A stretch of 21,200 bases of DNA from Palsa-504 sp050010815 (GTDB lineage: Bacteria; Actinomycetota; Actinomycetes; Streptosporangiales; Streptosporangiaceae), in the NCBI GenBank assembly GCA_050010815.1, contig JBEKKH010000051.1:1-21200 (forward strand), given 5' to 3'. The translations under genes were made by a program, and so were the position numbers. Below, piece after piece: positions 11,330 through 18,570 of this stretch. Within the stretch, counting starts at the first letter, position 1, and each line of letters opens with the position of its first letter. The notes beneath the pieces are model-generated. The model was not told the origin of the DNA and made no database searches. It was given only the letters and a program-made list of their open reading frames with translations.

Positions 11330-13254
11330 CAGCCCGCCCGTCCCTCGGCGAAGCGGGCGGCCTGCAACGCGAACATCGCGGCGTAGCTGCCGCCGGCGGC
11401 GACCAGCTCGTCGTGGCGGCCGAGCTCGGTGATCCGCCCCGCCTCGAGCACGGCGATGCGCTCGGCGCGACGGACGGTAGCGAACCGGTGCGAGATGACC
11501 ATCGTCGTCAGGCCCGAGGTGAGCTCGAGGAACCTGTCGTAGAAGGCCGCCTCGGCCCGGATGTCCAGCTGAGCCGTCGGCTCGTCGAGGACAAGGACCC
11601 GGGCACCCCGCGCGGCCGCGTACAGGGCCCGGGCCAGAGCGATCCGCTGCCACTGGCCGCCGGACAGATCGGTACCGCCGCGGTAGCCGGGGGCGCAGAT
11701 CGTGTCCCACCCGTGCGGCAGGGCGACGATAAAGTCCAGCGCTCCGGCCCGGGCCGCGGCCTGTTCCAGTGCGGCCTCGTCGAAGTCGTCGGCCAGGCCG
11801 TCCGCGGTGAGGTCACCGAAGGCGATGTTCTCCCGCGCGCTCAGCGGATAGCGGCCGAAGTCCTGGTTGACCACGGCCAGCTGGCGCTGCCACGAACGGG
11901 GGTCAAGGTCCCGCAGGTCGGTCCCGTCCACGGTGATCCGGCCGCCCGTCGGCTCGCGCAGCCCGGCCAGCAGGGTGACCAGCGTGGTCTTACCCGCGCC
12001 GTTGGCGCCGACCAGGGCCAGCGAACCGCCGGCCGCGAGCTCAAGATCCAGGCCCTGGTAAACGGGCTGCCCGCCGCCGGGATAGCGGTAGCCGACCGAC
12101 TCCAGGCGGATGGCTCGGGCGGGCATGCCCGCCGCGCTGGCCCGGCCGGTTTCCGCCGGGCCAGCGCGCAGCCGGGCCAGCAGCTCATCGAGGTCAGGCA
12201 CGGATGCGAGCATGCTCTCCAGCGTGACGTCAGCGGCGGTGACCCCGCCCACGGCCATGGCGGAGGGGAGCATCGGCAGCATGACCGCGACCGTGCCCAG
12301 GCCGATGTCGTGATGCCAGGCCGCCAGGGCCAGGAGGCCCGCCCCGGCGGCGTACATCGCGGCGACGGCGACGCCGAAGATCAGGGCCCGGTTCCTGAAC
12401 CGGCGCATCTGCCGCCAGGAAGGCTCCATGCCCGCCAGCCACTTGTCGCGGTGCCGTCCGAGTATCCAGTGGCCGAGCCCGAAGACCCTGATTTCCTTGG
12501 CGAACCCGGGCCGGTAGGAGCAGCCCAGGTAGTACCAGCTGTGCCTCAGTTCCGGTGTCGCCCGCCGGACCAGCGTGGCCCGCTCGGCCAGCAGCCGGCG
12601 CAGCGGCGGCCGCATCAGTGACCAGCCGGCGAGGAAGAGCAGCCCGATGTACCAGCGGAACGAGGCGAGTACGGCACAGGCGATGAACCCGCTGAGCCGG
12701 TCGCCGAAGGCGCTGGCCAGGGCCATCGGGGCATCCGCGGGACGAGAGGTGGACAGTTCACCGCTCGCGGACGCCAGCTGGTCGAGGACCGCTGAGTCCT
12801 CGAGGTGCTCCACGCCGGCCGGTGCGCAGACCGCCTGGGCCAGACGGCGCTGCATCCCGGTCGCCATCACCGCCGAGGCGTACGCGGACAGCAGGTCCTC
12901 GGCGGGGCTGCGCAGCAGCGACAGCGCATACGCGGTCGTGCCGATGATGAGGCCGGCCAGCAGGCTCCGTCCGTCCGCCGAGCCGAGGCCGTGCGTCACC
13001 GCCGCCGGGATCCGGCCGACCGCGCGGCCCAGGGCCACCAGGGCCACGATGGGCAGGAACCCGTCCGCCATGACGAACAGGCCCATCAGGACGGTCAGCG
13101 GCGGGCTCGTCTCCCACAGCAGCCGGAGCACCCGCAGCCGCGGCGAGCCGGCCAGCCGCCGTGACCAGGTCCGCGGCGCAAGGCCACTCGAGCGGGCGGT
13201 CCGGGCGGCGCGGGACATGAAGGCCACGCCTCGTGATGCCGCGCCCCGCCACAT
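11329..13254 (-). CDS. ABC exporter half-transporter, first subunit of a pair
   Basis: The 641-residue protein has a membrane domain (hydrophobic spans about 51-75, 98-115, 188-212 and 290-312) followed by an ATPase. Motifs: Walker A GANGAGKTT (416-424), Q-loop Gln464 ('VVNQDFGRYPLS'), LSGGQWQR (530-537), Walker B VLVLDEPTAQLD (553-564) and H-loop His589. The first about 40 residues are Arg-rich and probably cytoplasmic. ATG at 13254 has GGAG six bases upstream (13261-13264 on +); Met13 is a possible later start. It is the first gene of a two-gene operon with the next half-transporter, divergent from a TetR regulator across an 85-bp gap that contains overlapping inverted repeats. TetR-controlled efflux is the natural inference; the exported compound cannot be named. 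Confidence 0.9.
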   Translation of the reverse strand: MWRGAASRGVAFMSRAARTARSSGLAPRTWSRRLAGSPRLRVLRLLWETSPPLTVLMGLFVMADGFLPIVALVALGRAVGRIPAAVTHGLGSADGRSLLAGLIIGTTAYALSLLRSPAEDLLSAYASAVMATGMQRRLAQAVCAPAGVEHLEDSAVLDQLASASGELSTSRPADAPMALASAFGDRLSGFIACAVLASFRWYIGLLFLAGWSLMRPPLRRLLAERATLVRRATPELRHSWYYLGCSYRPGFAKEIRVFGLGHWILGRHRDKWLAGMEPSWRQMRRFRNRALIFGVAVAAMYAAGAGLLALAAWHHDIGLGTVAVMLPMLPSAMAVGGVTAADVTLESMLASVPDLDELLARLRAGPAETGRASAAGMPARAIRLESVGYRYPGGGQPVYQGLDLELAAGGSLALVGANGAGKTTLVTLLAGLREPTGGRITVDGTDLRDLDPRSWQRQLAVVNQDFGRYPLSARENIAFGDLTADGLADDFDEAALEQAAARAGALDFIVALPHGWDTICAPGYRGGTDLSGGQWQRIALARALYAAARGARVLVLDEPTAQLDIRAEAAFYDRFLELTSGLTTMVISHRFATVRRAERIAVLEAGRITELGRHDELVAAGGSYAAMFALQAARFAEGRAG

Positions 13255-13268
13255 GACCGGCTCCTAAA

Positions 13269-13293
13269 ACTGATGTGAATCAGTATTGATACT
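13269..13293. promoter_or_regulatory. Overlapping inverted repeats, candidate TetR operator
   Basis: ACTGAT-N4-ATCAGT (13269-13284) is a perfect 16-bp inverted repeat. Sharing its right edge is AGTAT-TG-ATACT (13282-13293), also perfect. The half-sites TGAT (13271), ATCA (13279) and TGAT (13287) are evenly spaced by 8 bp. The site lies 15 bp before the exporter start on - and about 46 bp before the TetR start on +, the usual place for a TetR repressor controlling itself and its divergent target. It is also AT-rich in a GC-rich genome and may overlap the promoters of both genes. Confidence 0.65.
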
Positions 13294-13339
13294 AAGATCT
13301 TGTCCATGCAGACTAACCAGAAAGACGGCCGAGGGTGAA

Positions 13340-13990
13340 GTGAATTTTCCCCCGGCTCAGCCGGATCCCAGCCCTAGATCACCCCGACGGGCACCTCGCC
13401 AGCGCCGTGCCGTCGCCACCCGGCGGCGTCTGTACGAGGCGGCCATGGCCGAGTACGCCAAGGTGGGGCTCGAGGGCGCCCGGGTCGAGGACATCGTGGC
13501 CGCCGCGGGGGTGAGCTGGGGCACGTTCTTCCATTACTTCCCGGCCAAGGAGGACGTGCTCCTGGACGCCGCGGCCGAGGTCTGCCGGGCCTACGGCGAG
13601 GCGATTCAGGCCGGGCTTGAGGCCGGCCAGGACACCGAATCGGTTCTGGGGGCGGCGTTCGGCGCGATGGCCCAGGCCGCAGCCGAGGTCGCCTCGAGCA
13701 ACGCCTTGCGCGGCAAGCTGCTGCTCTACGTGCTCGGTCACCCGGGACGCCTGACCGAGTTCCTCGGCGAGGACGTCGCCCCTCCGGTGGCCGCCACCAC
13801 CGCGGTGATCGCGCAGGGCCAGCTGCGCGGAGAGATCCGGGCCGATGAGCCGGCCGAATCGCTGGCGGTCATCTTGCTGTACGCGGTCCTGTTCGCAGGC
13901 CGTCGCGGCGCGACGATCGGCAGACCCCCCGGCTCGGCCCCGCTAGGCCACCTGGCTCTGCGCATCATCCTGCGAGGTATGCACCCCTAG
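13340..13990 (+). CDS. TetR/AcrR-family transcriptional regulator
   Basis: The 216-residue protein has an N-terminal TetR HTH. After a basic, Pro/Arg-rich leader (1-25) come 'TRRRLYEAAMAEYAKVGL' (28-44), the recognition region 'VEDIVAAAGVSWGTFFHYFP' (49-68) and 'AKEDVLLDAAAEV'. The rest is an all-helical, ligand-binding and dimerisation domain without a recognisable subtype. I start it at GTG 13340, with GAGGG at 13331-13335. A TTG at 13286 opens the same frame earlier but would sit inside the operator and add unrelated residues. Divergent placement from the two exporter genes, with the inverted repeats between them, suggests it represses the exporter and itself until a ligand binds. The ligand is unknown. 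Confidence 0.88.
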   Translation: MNFPPAQPDPSPRSPRRAPRQRRAVATRRRLYEAAMAEYAKVGLEGARVEDIVAAAGVSWGTFFHYFPAKEDVLLDAAAEVCRAYGEAIQAGLEAGQDTESVLGAAFGAMAQAAAEVASSNALRGKLLLYVLGHPGRLTEFLGEDVAPPVAATTAVIAQGQLRGEIRADEPAESLAVILLYAVLFAGRRGATIGRPPGSAPLGHLALRIILRGMHP

Positions 13991-13997
13991 CCCCGCC

Positions 13998-14019
13998 CGC
14001 CCCCGCCCGCCCGGGGGCG
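13998..14019. terminator. GC-rich hairpin between convergent genes
   Basis: CGCCCCCG (13998-14005) and CGGGGGCG (14012-14019) form a perfect 8-bp stem with a 6-base loop. It fills the 29-bp gap between the TetR stop (13990) and the sulfotransferase stop (14020-14022 on -). A symmetrical hairpin at a convergent junction can terminate both transcripts. It has no U-tract on either strand, as is common for actinomycete terminators. Confidence 0.6.
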
Positions 14020-14952
14020 TTAGGAGAGGGCGTAGCCGAGGCGGCGGAGTTCTTCGCCGCCGATCTTTTCTATCTCCGCGATGTGCTCGGTGCTCAGCAG
14101 GCTCTCGTACGCCGGGGTGCGGCGGGAGCGCCCGCGGCCTCGGCCGCCCCCCATGGCGGTGCGGGCCTGGTTGCGGATCTCGGCGGCCTGCACCGTTGTA
14201 CCCGCGAAGCTGGACAGGTCGGCCAGGGCTACCTCTGGCTTGACCATCAGGTGCTCGAAGCGGATCGTCTTCAGCTGCCCGGCGGGCAAGCTGTGGTGCA
14301 GCTGCGCGGCCAGGCGCACCGACCAGCGCCAGCGCAGCATGCACCGGCCGGCCGGCGACAGCCGGGGCCAGAGTTCCCGGTCCTCCTCGCTGTCGATGCC
14401 GAAGAACGGGTTGGGGAACTCGGTGTCCGTGTTCACGAAGCTCGGCCGGAACCAGGACATCACGACCGGGTCGCCGAGCATGCTGGCCACCACGTCCCGG
14501 CCGTCCCTGACCACCTGGACGATCCGCGCGTCGGGAAACGCGTAGGTGAGCGCCTCCGCGCAGTAGATAAGGTCAGGGCTAGCGTCCCCGTAGGTTTCCA
14601 GTCCCCTGAGCTCAACGCACGGACCGACGGCGTCGGCCGCGAGCCCGGCGGCGGCCCGGCATTCACGCGTGCAGTCAAGGCAGCTGTGCGAGGTGACCTG
14701 CCAGCCCTGCGCGAAGGCATCACGGATCACGGTGGCGGCGGCTTGGGTCCTGCCCTGGTACATGGACGGGCGCCGGGCGAACGCATACACCACGCGGAGC
14801 ACGCTGGGCTGGCCGATGGTGACGTGAAAGCCCGCCGACGCCTTCAGGGCGCGGCCGATCAGGCCTGCTCCCGAGTGCGGCGCGCCGATCACGAAGACCG
14901 GCCGGTGCACGCTGCGGGAGTTGACGATGAGAATGTGACGAGCTGAGGGCAT
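14020..14952 (-). CDS. Sulfotransferase-like protein with atypical 5' loop
   Basis: The 310-residue protein fits the PAPS-dependent sulfotransferase fold. The 5'-phosphosulfate loop is 'VFVIGAPHSGAGLIGRAL' (19-36), where typical members have PRSGTT: Arg is replaced by His and both Thr by Ala-Gly. The 3'-phosphate motif 'IVQVVRDGRDVVASML' (144-159) is conventional, with Arg149 and Ser157. A Cys cluster C91-x2-C94-x3-C98, with C112 nearby, is unusual for the family and might bind metal or form disulfides. 'GGGRGRGRSRR' (268-278) is a basic low-complexity loop. Acceptor unknown. It starts 51 bp after the GH15 gene on the same strand with only a weak ribosome binding site, so joint transcription is likely. 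It may be a sulfotransferase homologue with altered activity. Confidence 0.75.
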   Translation of the reverse strand: MPSARHILIVNSRSVHRPVFVIGAPHSGAGLIGRALKASAGFHVTIGQPSVLRVVYAFARRPSMYQGRTQAAATVIRDAFAQGWQVTSHSCLDCTRECRAAAGLAADAVGPCVELRGLETYGDASPDLIYCAEALTYAFPDARIVQVVRDGRDVVASMLGDPVVMSWFRPSFVNTDTEFPNPFFGIDSEEDRELWPRLSPAGRCMLRWRWSVRLAAQLHHSLPAGQLKTIRFEHLMVKPEVALADLSSFAGTTVQAAEIRNQARTAMGGGRGRGRSRRTPAYESLLSTEHIAEIEKIGGEELRRLGYALS

Positions 14953-15003
14953 AGTCGCCTGACAGTCTGGGCTGCTTATCGCCTGCCGGTGTCTGGTCCG
15001 TTC

Positions 15004-16842
15004 TTAGCCTGGCACGCTCCGGCGCGTATCCCCGGCCACTCCCCGCCGGTGTTCCTCGGCGTGACCGGCCAGGTTCAGGGCCGTCTGCACCAGGGGGACA
15101 TGGCTGAAGGCCTGCGGCATGTTGCCGACCAGGCGGCCGTAACGCGGATCATACTCTTCACTGAGCAAGCCTACGTCGTTACGCAGGGCAAGCAGCCGTT
15201 CGAACAGCTCGACCGCCTCGTCACGCCGGCCGCTCAGCTCCAGCGCGTTCGCCATCCAGAAGCTGCAGGCAAGGAAGGCACCCTCTGACCCCGCCAGGCC
15301 GTCCACCTCAGATGTGCCGCCGGGCGGCAGCTCATACCGGCGCAGGAAGCCGTCCTGCATCAGGTCCCGCTGCAGCACCTTCATCGTGGACACGATCCTG
15401 GGGTCGTCGGCATCCAGGAAGCCCACGTCGGAGATGAGCAAGACGGACGCGTCGAGCTCGGTCGCGCCGTAGTACTGGGTGAAAGCGCCGCGCTCAGAGT
15501 TGTAGCCCTTGTCGCACACCTCGCGCTTGATCGTGTCGCGCGTGACCCGCCAGCGGGCCGCCAGGTCCGGCTCGCCCGCCTGCTGGGCGTAGCTGGAGGC
15601 ACGGTCAAACGCCACCCAGGCCATCACCTTGGAGTGCACGAAGTGGCGTCGCGGTCCGCGCACTTCCCACAGCCCCTCGTCCGGCTCCCGCCAGTGCCCT
15701 TCCAGGAACTCAAGCAGCGAACGCTGCAGCGACCAGGTGTGCTGGTCGTCGTGCAGCCCGGATCTGCAGCAGAGCTCGAGGGCGTCGATGACCTCGCCGT
15801 ACACGTCGAGCTGAAGCTGGCCCGCGGCGGCGTTGCCGATCCGGACCGGCGCCGACCCCTCGTAGCCCGGCAGCCAGCCCGCCTCCCACTCGGCCAGCCG
15901 GCGCTCGCCCGCCACGCCGTACATGATCTGGATGTCCTGCGGGTGCCCGGCGATGGCGCGGCCCAGCCAGAGCCGCCACGCCTTCGCCTCGTCGGTGTAG
16001 CCGGTACGCAGCAGCGCCTCCAGGGTGATGGTGGCGTCCCGCAGCCAGCAGTACCGGTAATCCCAGTTCCGGACGCCGCCGATGTCCTCGGGCAGCGAGG
16101 TGGTAGCGGCCGCGACGATGCCGCCGGTGGGCTGGTAGGTGAGGGCCTTCAAGGTGATCAGCGACCGGACCACGGCATCGCGGTAGGTGCCGTCATAGGT
16201 GCAGCGCGATACCCAGCTGGCCCAGAATTTCCTGGTCTGCTCGAGGGACGCCAGCGCGTCCAGCCGAGCGGGCTCGCCCTGATGGGAGGGCACGTAGGTG
16301 AGCACGAAGGGGACGCTGTCGCCGGCGCAGACGCGGAACGTCGCGGTATGGGCCAGGTTGCGGCCGGCCAGCTTGACCGGCGTGCGCAGCCAGATCGAGT
16401 CCGGTCCCGCGGTCGACGTGATGCCGTCCGCGGTCTTGACCGTCCACGGCACGATGGATCCGTAGCCGAAGCGGATCCGCAGCGAGACCTCCAGGTCGAC
16501 GGTCCCGCTGACCCCGGCCACGATACGGACCAGGACCGGCGGGTCATCGCCGTTCCGCGGCGGCATGAAGTCGGTGACGAGGACCACGCCGTCCGGGGTT
16601 TCCCACCGGGTTTCCAGGATCAGCGTGTCACCCGCGTAGCGCCGGGACGCCACCGTCGTTTCCGGCGCGGCCGCGGGCGCGATCTGCCAGCGGCCGTGGT
16701 CCGGAGTGCCGAGCATGGCCGCGAAGCACGCCTCGGAGTCGAAGCGCGGCAGGCACAGCCAGTCCACCGAACCATCCGTACCGATGAGGGCGACCGATTG
16801 CATATCACCGACGATGGCGTAATCTTCGATCCGGCCGGCCAC
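15004..16842 (-). CDS. Glycoside hydrolase family 15 (trehalase/glucoamylase-like)
   Basis: The 612-residue cytoplasmic protein has no signal peptide. The N-terminal beta-sandwich domain ('RIEDYAIVGDMQSVALIG', 'GSVDWLCLPRFDSEACFA') is followed by a GH15 (alpha/alpha)6 barrel from about 220. Landmarks: 'NWDYRYCWLRDATITLEAL' (259-277), 'DEGLWEVRGPRRHFVHSK' (388-405) with acidic residues likely to include the general acid, and 'LLSEEYDPRYGRLVGNMPQA' (559-578) with Glu562/563 as probable base. Overall pattern and length match actinobacterial GH15 proteins that include the mycobacterial phosphate-dependent trehalase; glucoamylase-like activity remains possible. The GTG start at 16842 has GGAGG four bases upstream. 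It likely forms a two-gene unit with the sulfotransferase and is divergent from a small lipoprotein gene, 68 bp away. Confidence 0.9.
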   Translation of the reverse strand: MAGRIEDYAIVGDMQSVALIGTDGSVDWLCLPRFDSEACFAAMLGTPDHGRWQIAPAAAPETTVASRRYAGDTLILETRWETPDGVVLVTDFMPPRNGDDPPVLVRIVAGVSGTVDLEVSLRIRFGYGSIVPWTVKTADGITSTAGPDSIWLRTPVKLAGRNLAHTATFRVCAGDSVPFVLTYVPSHQGEPARLDALASLEQTRKFWASWVSRCTYDGTYRDAVVRSLITLKALTYQPTGGIVAAATTSLPEDIGGVRNWDYRYCWLRDATITLEALLRTGYTDEAKAWRLWLGRAIAGHPQDIQIMYGVAGERRLAEWEAGWLPGYEGSAPVRIGNAAAGQLQLDVYGEVIDALELCCRSGLHDDQHTWSLQRSLLEFLEGHWREPDEGLWEVRGPRRHFVHSKVMAWVAFDRASSYAQQAGEPDLAARWRVTRDTIKREVCDKGYNSERGAFTQYYGATELDASVLLISDVGFLDADDPRIVSTMKVLQRDLMQDGFLRRYELPPGGTSEVDGLAGSEGAFLACSFWMANALELSGRRDEAVELFERLLALRNDVGLLSEEYDPRYGRLVGNMPQAFSHVPLVQTALNLAGHAEEHRRGVAGDTRRSVPG

Positions 16843-16910
16843 GTGTCCTCCAGGTTGGATATCCCCTGCCCGATACCGTACTAGGCCCCAGCTGCCCTTA
16901 GGCTTGCAAC

Positions 16911-17309
16911 ATGCGGGTACTACCCGGCGTAGTGGGTCCAGGTGCTGGCACGCGGACCCGTCGCCTGACGGCGGTTACGGGGTCGGTGGCGGCGGTCGCC
17001 GCGCTGGCCGTGCTATCGGGCTGCGCGCAGTTCGACGCCGCCCTCGGACAGCGCGAGGCCGTCGTCTCCTTCCGGGACGGCACGCCCGTCTCCCAGAAGC
17101 TGATAGTCCGCACGACCTGCGCCAAAGTACCAGCCGTCACCGCGCAGCCGCTCCCGCCGGACCTTACCTCCCCCTACGCGCTGCAGCAGCTGACCTACCG
17201 GGTCGACAAGGCGAGCGATGCGGACGTGGCGGAGCTGGAGAAGTGCCTGGGCAAGTTCCCCGCGGTGACGGGCATCAACCTCCAGGATTCAAGCGACGAA
17301 GGCAATTGA
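16911..17309 (+). CDS. Small putative lipoprotein of unknown function
   Basis: The 132-residue protein has a basic N-region (Arg15-Arg18), a hydrophobic stretch (about 20-35) and the lipobox L35-S-G-C38, so Cys38 is the likely lipid-modified first mature residue, exposed outside the membrane. The mature part (about 95 residues) has two further Cys (C70 and C112) that could form a disulfide, and a small alpha/beta pattern ending in an acidic tail (DSSDEGN). I recognise no family; it may be a small extracytoplasmic domain of actinomycetes. ATG 16911 has only a weak ribosome binding site. It stands alone: divergent from GH15, and 190 bp before the importer operon. Confidence 0.75.
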   Translation: MRVLPGVVGPGAGTRTRRLTAVTGSVAAVAALAVLSGCAQFDAALGQREAVVSFRDGTPVSQKLIVRTTCAKVPAVTAQPLPPDLTSPYALQQLTYRVDKASDADVAELEKCLGKFPAVTGINLQDSSDEGN

Positions 17310-17324
17310 GGCCCGTCACCGTCA

Positions 17325-17339
17325 CGGCCTGACCGGCCG
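17325..17339 (+). terminator. Weak hairpin after the lipoprotein gene
   Basis: CGGCC (17325-17329) and GGCCG (17335-17339) form a 5-bp stem with a TGACC loop, 16 bases after the stop codon. It is short and has no U-tract, but the sequence then turns AT-rich. Termination is plausible but not secure. Confidence 0.3.
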
Positions 17340-17423
17340 GCCGATTTACCCAAAACGCCCCTTTTCTCGTCTGCTTGGGGCTGATTTCACCGGACCGTTG
17401 TCAGTGAGATCTGATCCGATTCC

Positions 17424-17492
17424 CTACATTGCCTACTTCATGTATAGTGAATTAGCTATTCCCATATAAACGATCGAATTAGATAATAGGGG
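17424..17492 (+). promoter_or_regulatory. AT-rich promoter/operator region of the importer operon
   Basis: This stretch is strikingly AT-rich for this genome. It holds three -10-like hexamers: TATAGT (17443-17448), TATAAA (17465-17470) and GATAAT (17482-17487). The last has TTCCCA (17459-17464) 17 bp upstream as a possible -35. The heptamer GAATTAG is directly repeated at 17449-17455 and 17476-17482, 27 bp apart. AGGGG (17488-17492) is the ribosome binding site for the binding-protein gene. A regulated promoter is likely; the responsible regulator is not in view. Confidence 0.5.
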
Positions 17493-17499
17493 TTACTGG

Positions 17500-18546
17500 A
17501 TGCGACGTGTCACGGCCGCCGCGATGATCGGCGCTGCCCTTCTGCTGGCGGGCTGCTCTTCCTCGTCGGCGAGTTCGGCGGGTTCGGGTTCAAGTTCGAC
17601 GTCAGGCGGATCGGGGGGCGGCGCGCCGGTCACGGTGTCGCTTGGCTTCCTGACCAACATCACCCACGCGTCAGCCCTGGTCGGGCTGAAGGAGGGGTAT
17701 TTCAGCAAGGCCCTCGGCTCGGCGGGAACCTTGAAGGCGACCAGCTTCAGCACCGGGACCGAGGAGACCACGGCGCTGCTGGCCGGCCAGCTCGACGCCG
17801 CCTACGTCGGCCCGAACCCGGCCATCAACGCCTGGCAGAAGTCCAGCGGCAGCCTCATCAAGATCATCTCGGGCGCCGCGACCGGCGGTGCCTCGGTCGT
17901 GGTCAAGAAGGGCATCACATCGGCGGCTCAGCTCAAGGGCAAGTCGCTGGCCACTCCGTCGCTTGGTAACACCCAGGACGTCGCGCTGCGTTACTGGCTG
18001 AAGCAGAACAGCGTGACGACCACCATCACCGGTGGCGGCGATGCCTTCGTCAAGCCGACGACGCCCAACTCCGCGGCGGTCCTTGACTTCAAGTCCGGTC
18101 AGATCGCCGGCGGCTCAGAACCCGCGCCCTATGACATCGAGATGGTCCAGGACGGTGGCACCGTGCTGCTCAGCGAGCCGGGCGTCACCACCTTGCTCGT
18201 CGTCACGCAGAGCTTCCTCTCCGCTCACCCCGCGATCGTCGCGGACCTGGTCAAGGCCCAGATCGAGGCGAACGACTTCATCAAGTCCAGCCCGGGCGCC
18301 GCCGAGACGGCCGCCAACGCGGAGCTGGCCTCCTACACCGGCAAGCCGCTCAAGGCGAGCATCGTCGCGGCCGCGTTCAAGGAGATCACCTTTACCGATG
18401 ACCCGGACGCGTCGTCGCTGACGACCGACGCGTCGCAGGCCGTATCCCTGGGTTTGCTCAAGCCCGTCAACCTCAGCGGCATCTTCGATCTCAGTCCGCT
18501 CAACACCGCGCTGGCCGCGGCCGGCGAATCTCAGGTGAGTTCCTAA
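17500..18546 (+). CDS. NitT/TauT-type ABC importer, substrate-binding lipoprotein
   Basis: The 348-residue lipoprotein has a signal peptide (MRR then a hydrophobic 5-15) and lipobox L16-A-G-C19, then a Ser/Gly-rich tether (20-43). The mature domain belongs to the SsuA/NrtA/TauA type-2 binding proteins: 'VSLGFLTNITHASALVGLKE' (46-65), 'TGTEETTALLAGQLDAAYVG' (86-105) and a 'LKGKSLATPSLGNTQDVAL' hinge-lobe motif. It captures the solute outside the membrane and delivers it to the permease encoded two genes downstream. Family members bind nitrate, sulfonates, taurine, bicarbonate, thiamine precursors or other small molecules; the ligand here cannot be read from sequence. AGGGG (17488-17492) lies seven bases before the ATG. 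Confidence 0.9.
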   Translation: MRRVTAAAMIGAALLLAGCSSSSASSAGSGSSSTSGGSGGGAPVTVSLGFLTNITHASALVGLKEGYFSKALGSAGTLKATSFSTGTEETTALLAGQLDAAYVGPNPAINAWQKSSGSLIKIISGAATGGASVVVKKGITSAAQLKGKSLATPSLGNTQDVALRYWLKQNSVTTTITGGGDAFVKPTTPNSAAVLDFKSGQIAGGSEPAPYDIEMVQDGGTVLLSEPGVTTLLVVTQSFLSAHPAIVADLVKAQIEANDFIKSSPGAAETAANAELASYTGKPLKASIVAAAFKEITFTDDPDASSLTTDASQAVSLGLLKPVNLSGIFDLSPLNTALAAAGESQVSS

Positions 18547-18570
18547 GCATGGTGAGGCAGGTGAGTTCCT
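18532..18570 (+). repeat. 13-bp direct repeat carrying a duplicated ribosome binding site
   Basis: CAGGTGAGTTCCT occurs at 18532-18544, at the end of the binding-protein gene, and at 18558-18570, at the start of the ATPase gene. Both copies are read in frame as Gln-Val-Ser-Ser in their respective proteins. Each carries AGGTGAG, placed in front of ATG 18549 (first copy) and TTG 18570 (second copy). A short local duplication across the gene junction explains it. Confidence 0.8.

Noticed and set aside
9527..11710. A 727-residue version of the second exporter subunit starting near 11710
   Set aside because: The extra 127 residues are Arg/Gly-rich frame-shadow sequence overlapping the ATPase end of the upstream transporter. 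The TGATG start at 11329 gives a normal half-transporter.
11413..12621. Long + strand frame (402 residues) opposite the exporter genes
   Set aside because: It is antisense to a clear ABC transporter, with composition set by GC-biased third positions, no known motif and no good ribosome binding site. The same holds for the other long antisense frames in the window.
13306..13338. Ten-codon ATG frame ending just before the TetR start, as a leader peptide
   Set aside because: No ribosome binding site precedes ATG 13306, and frames this short occur by chance.
17335..17342. GGCCGGCC as a protein-binding site
   Set aside because: An 8-bp G/C-only palindrome is expected by chance at this base composition.
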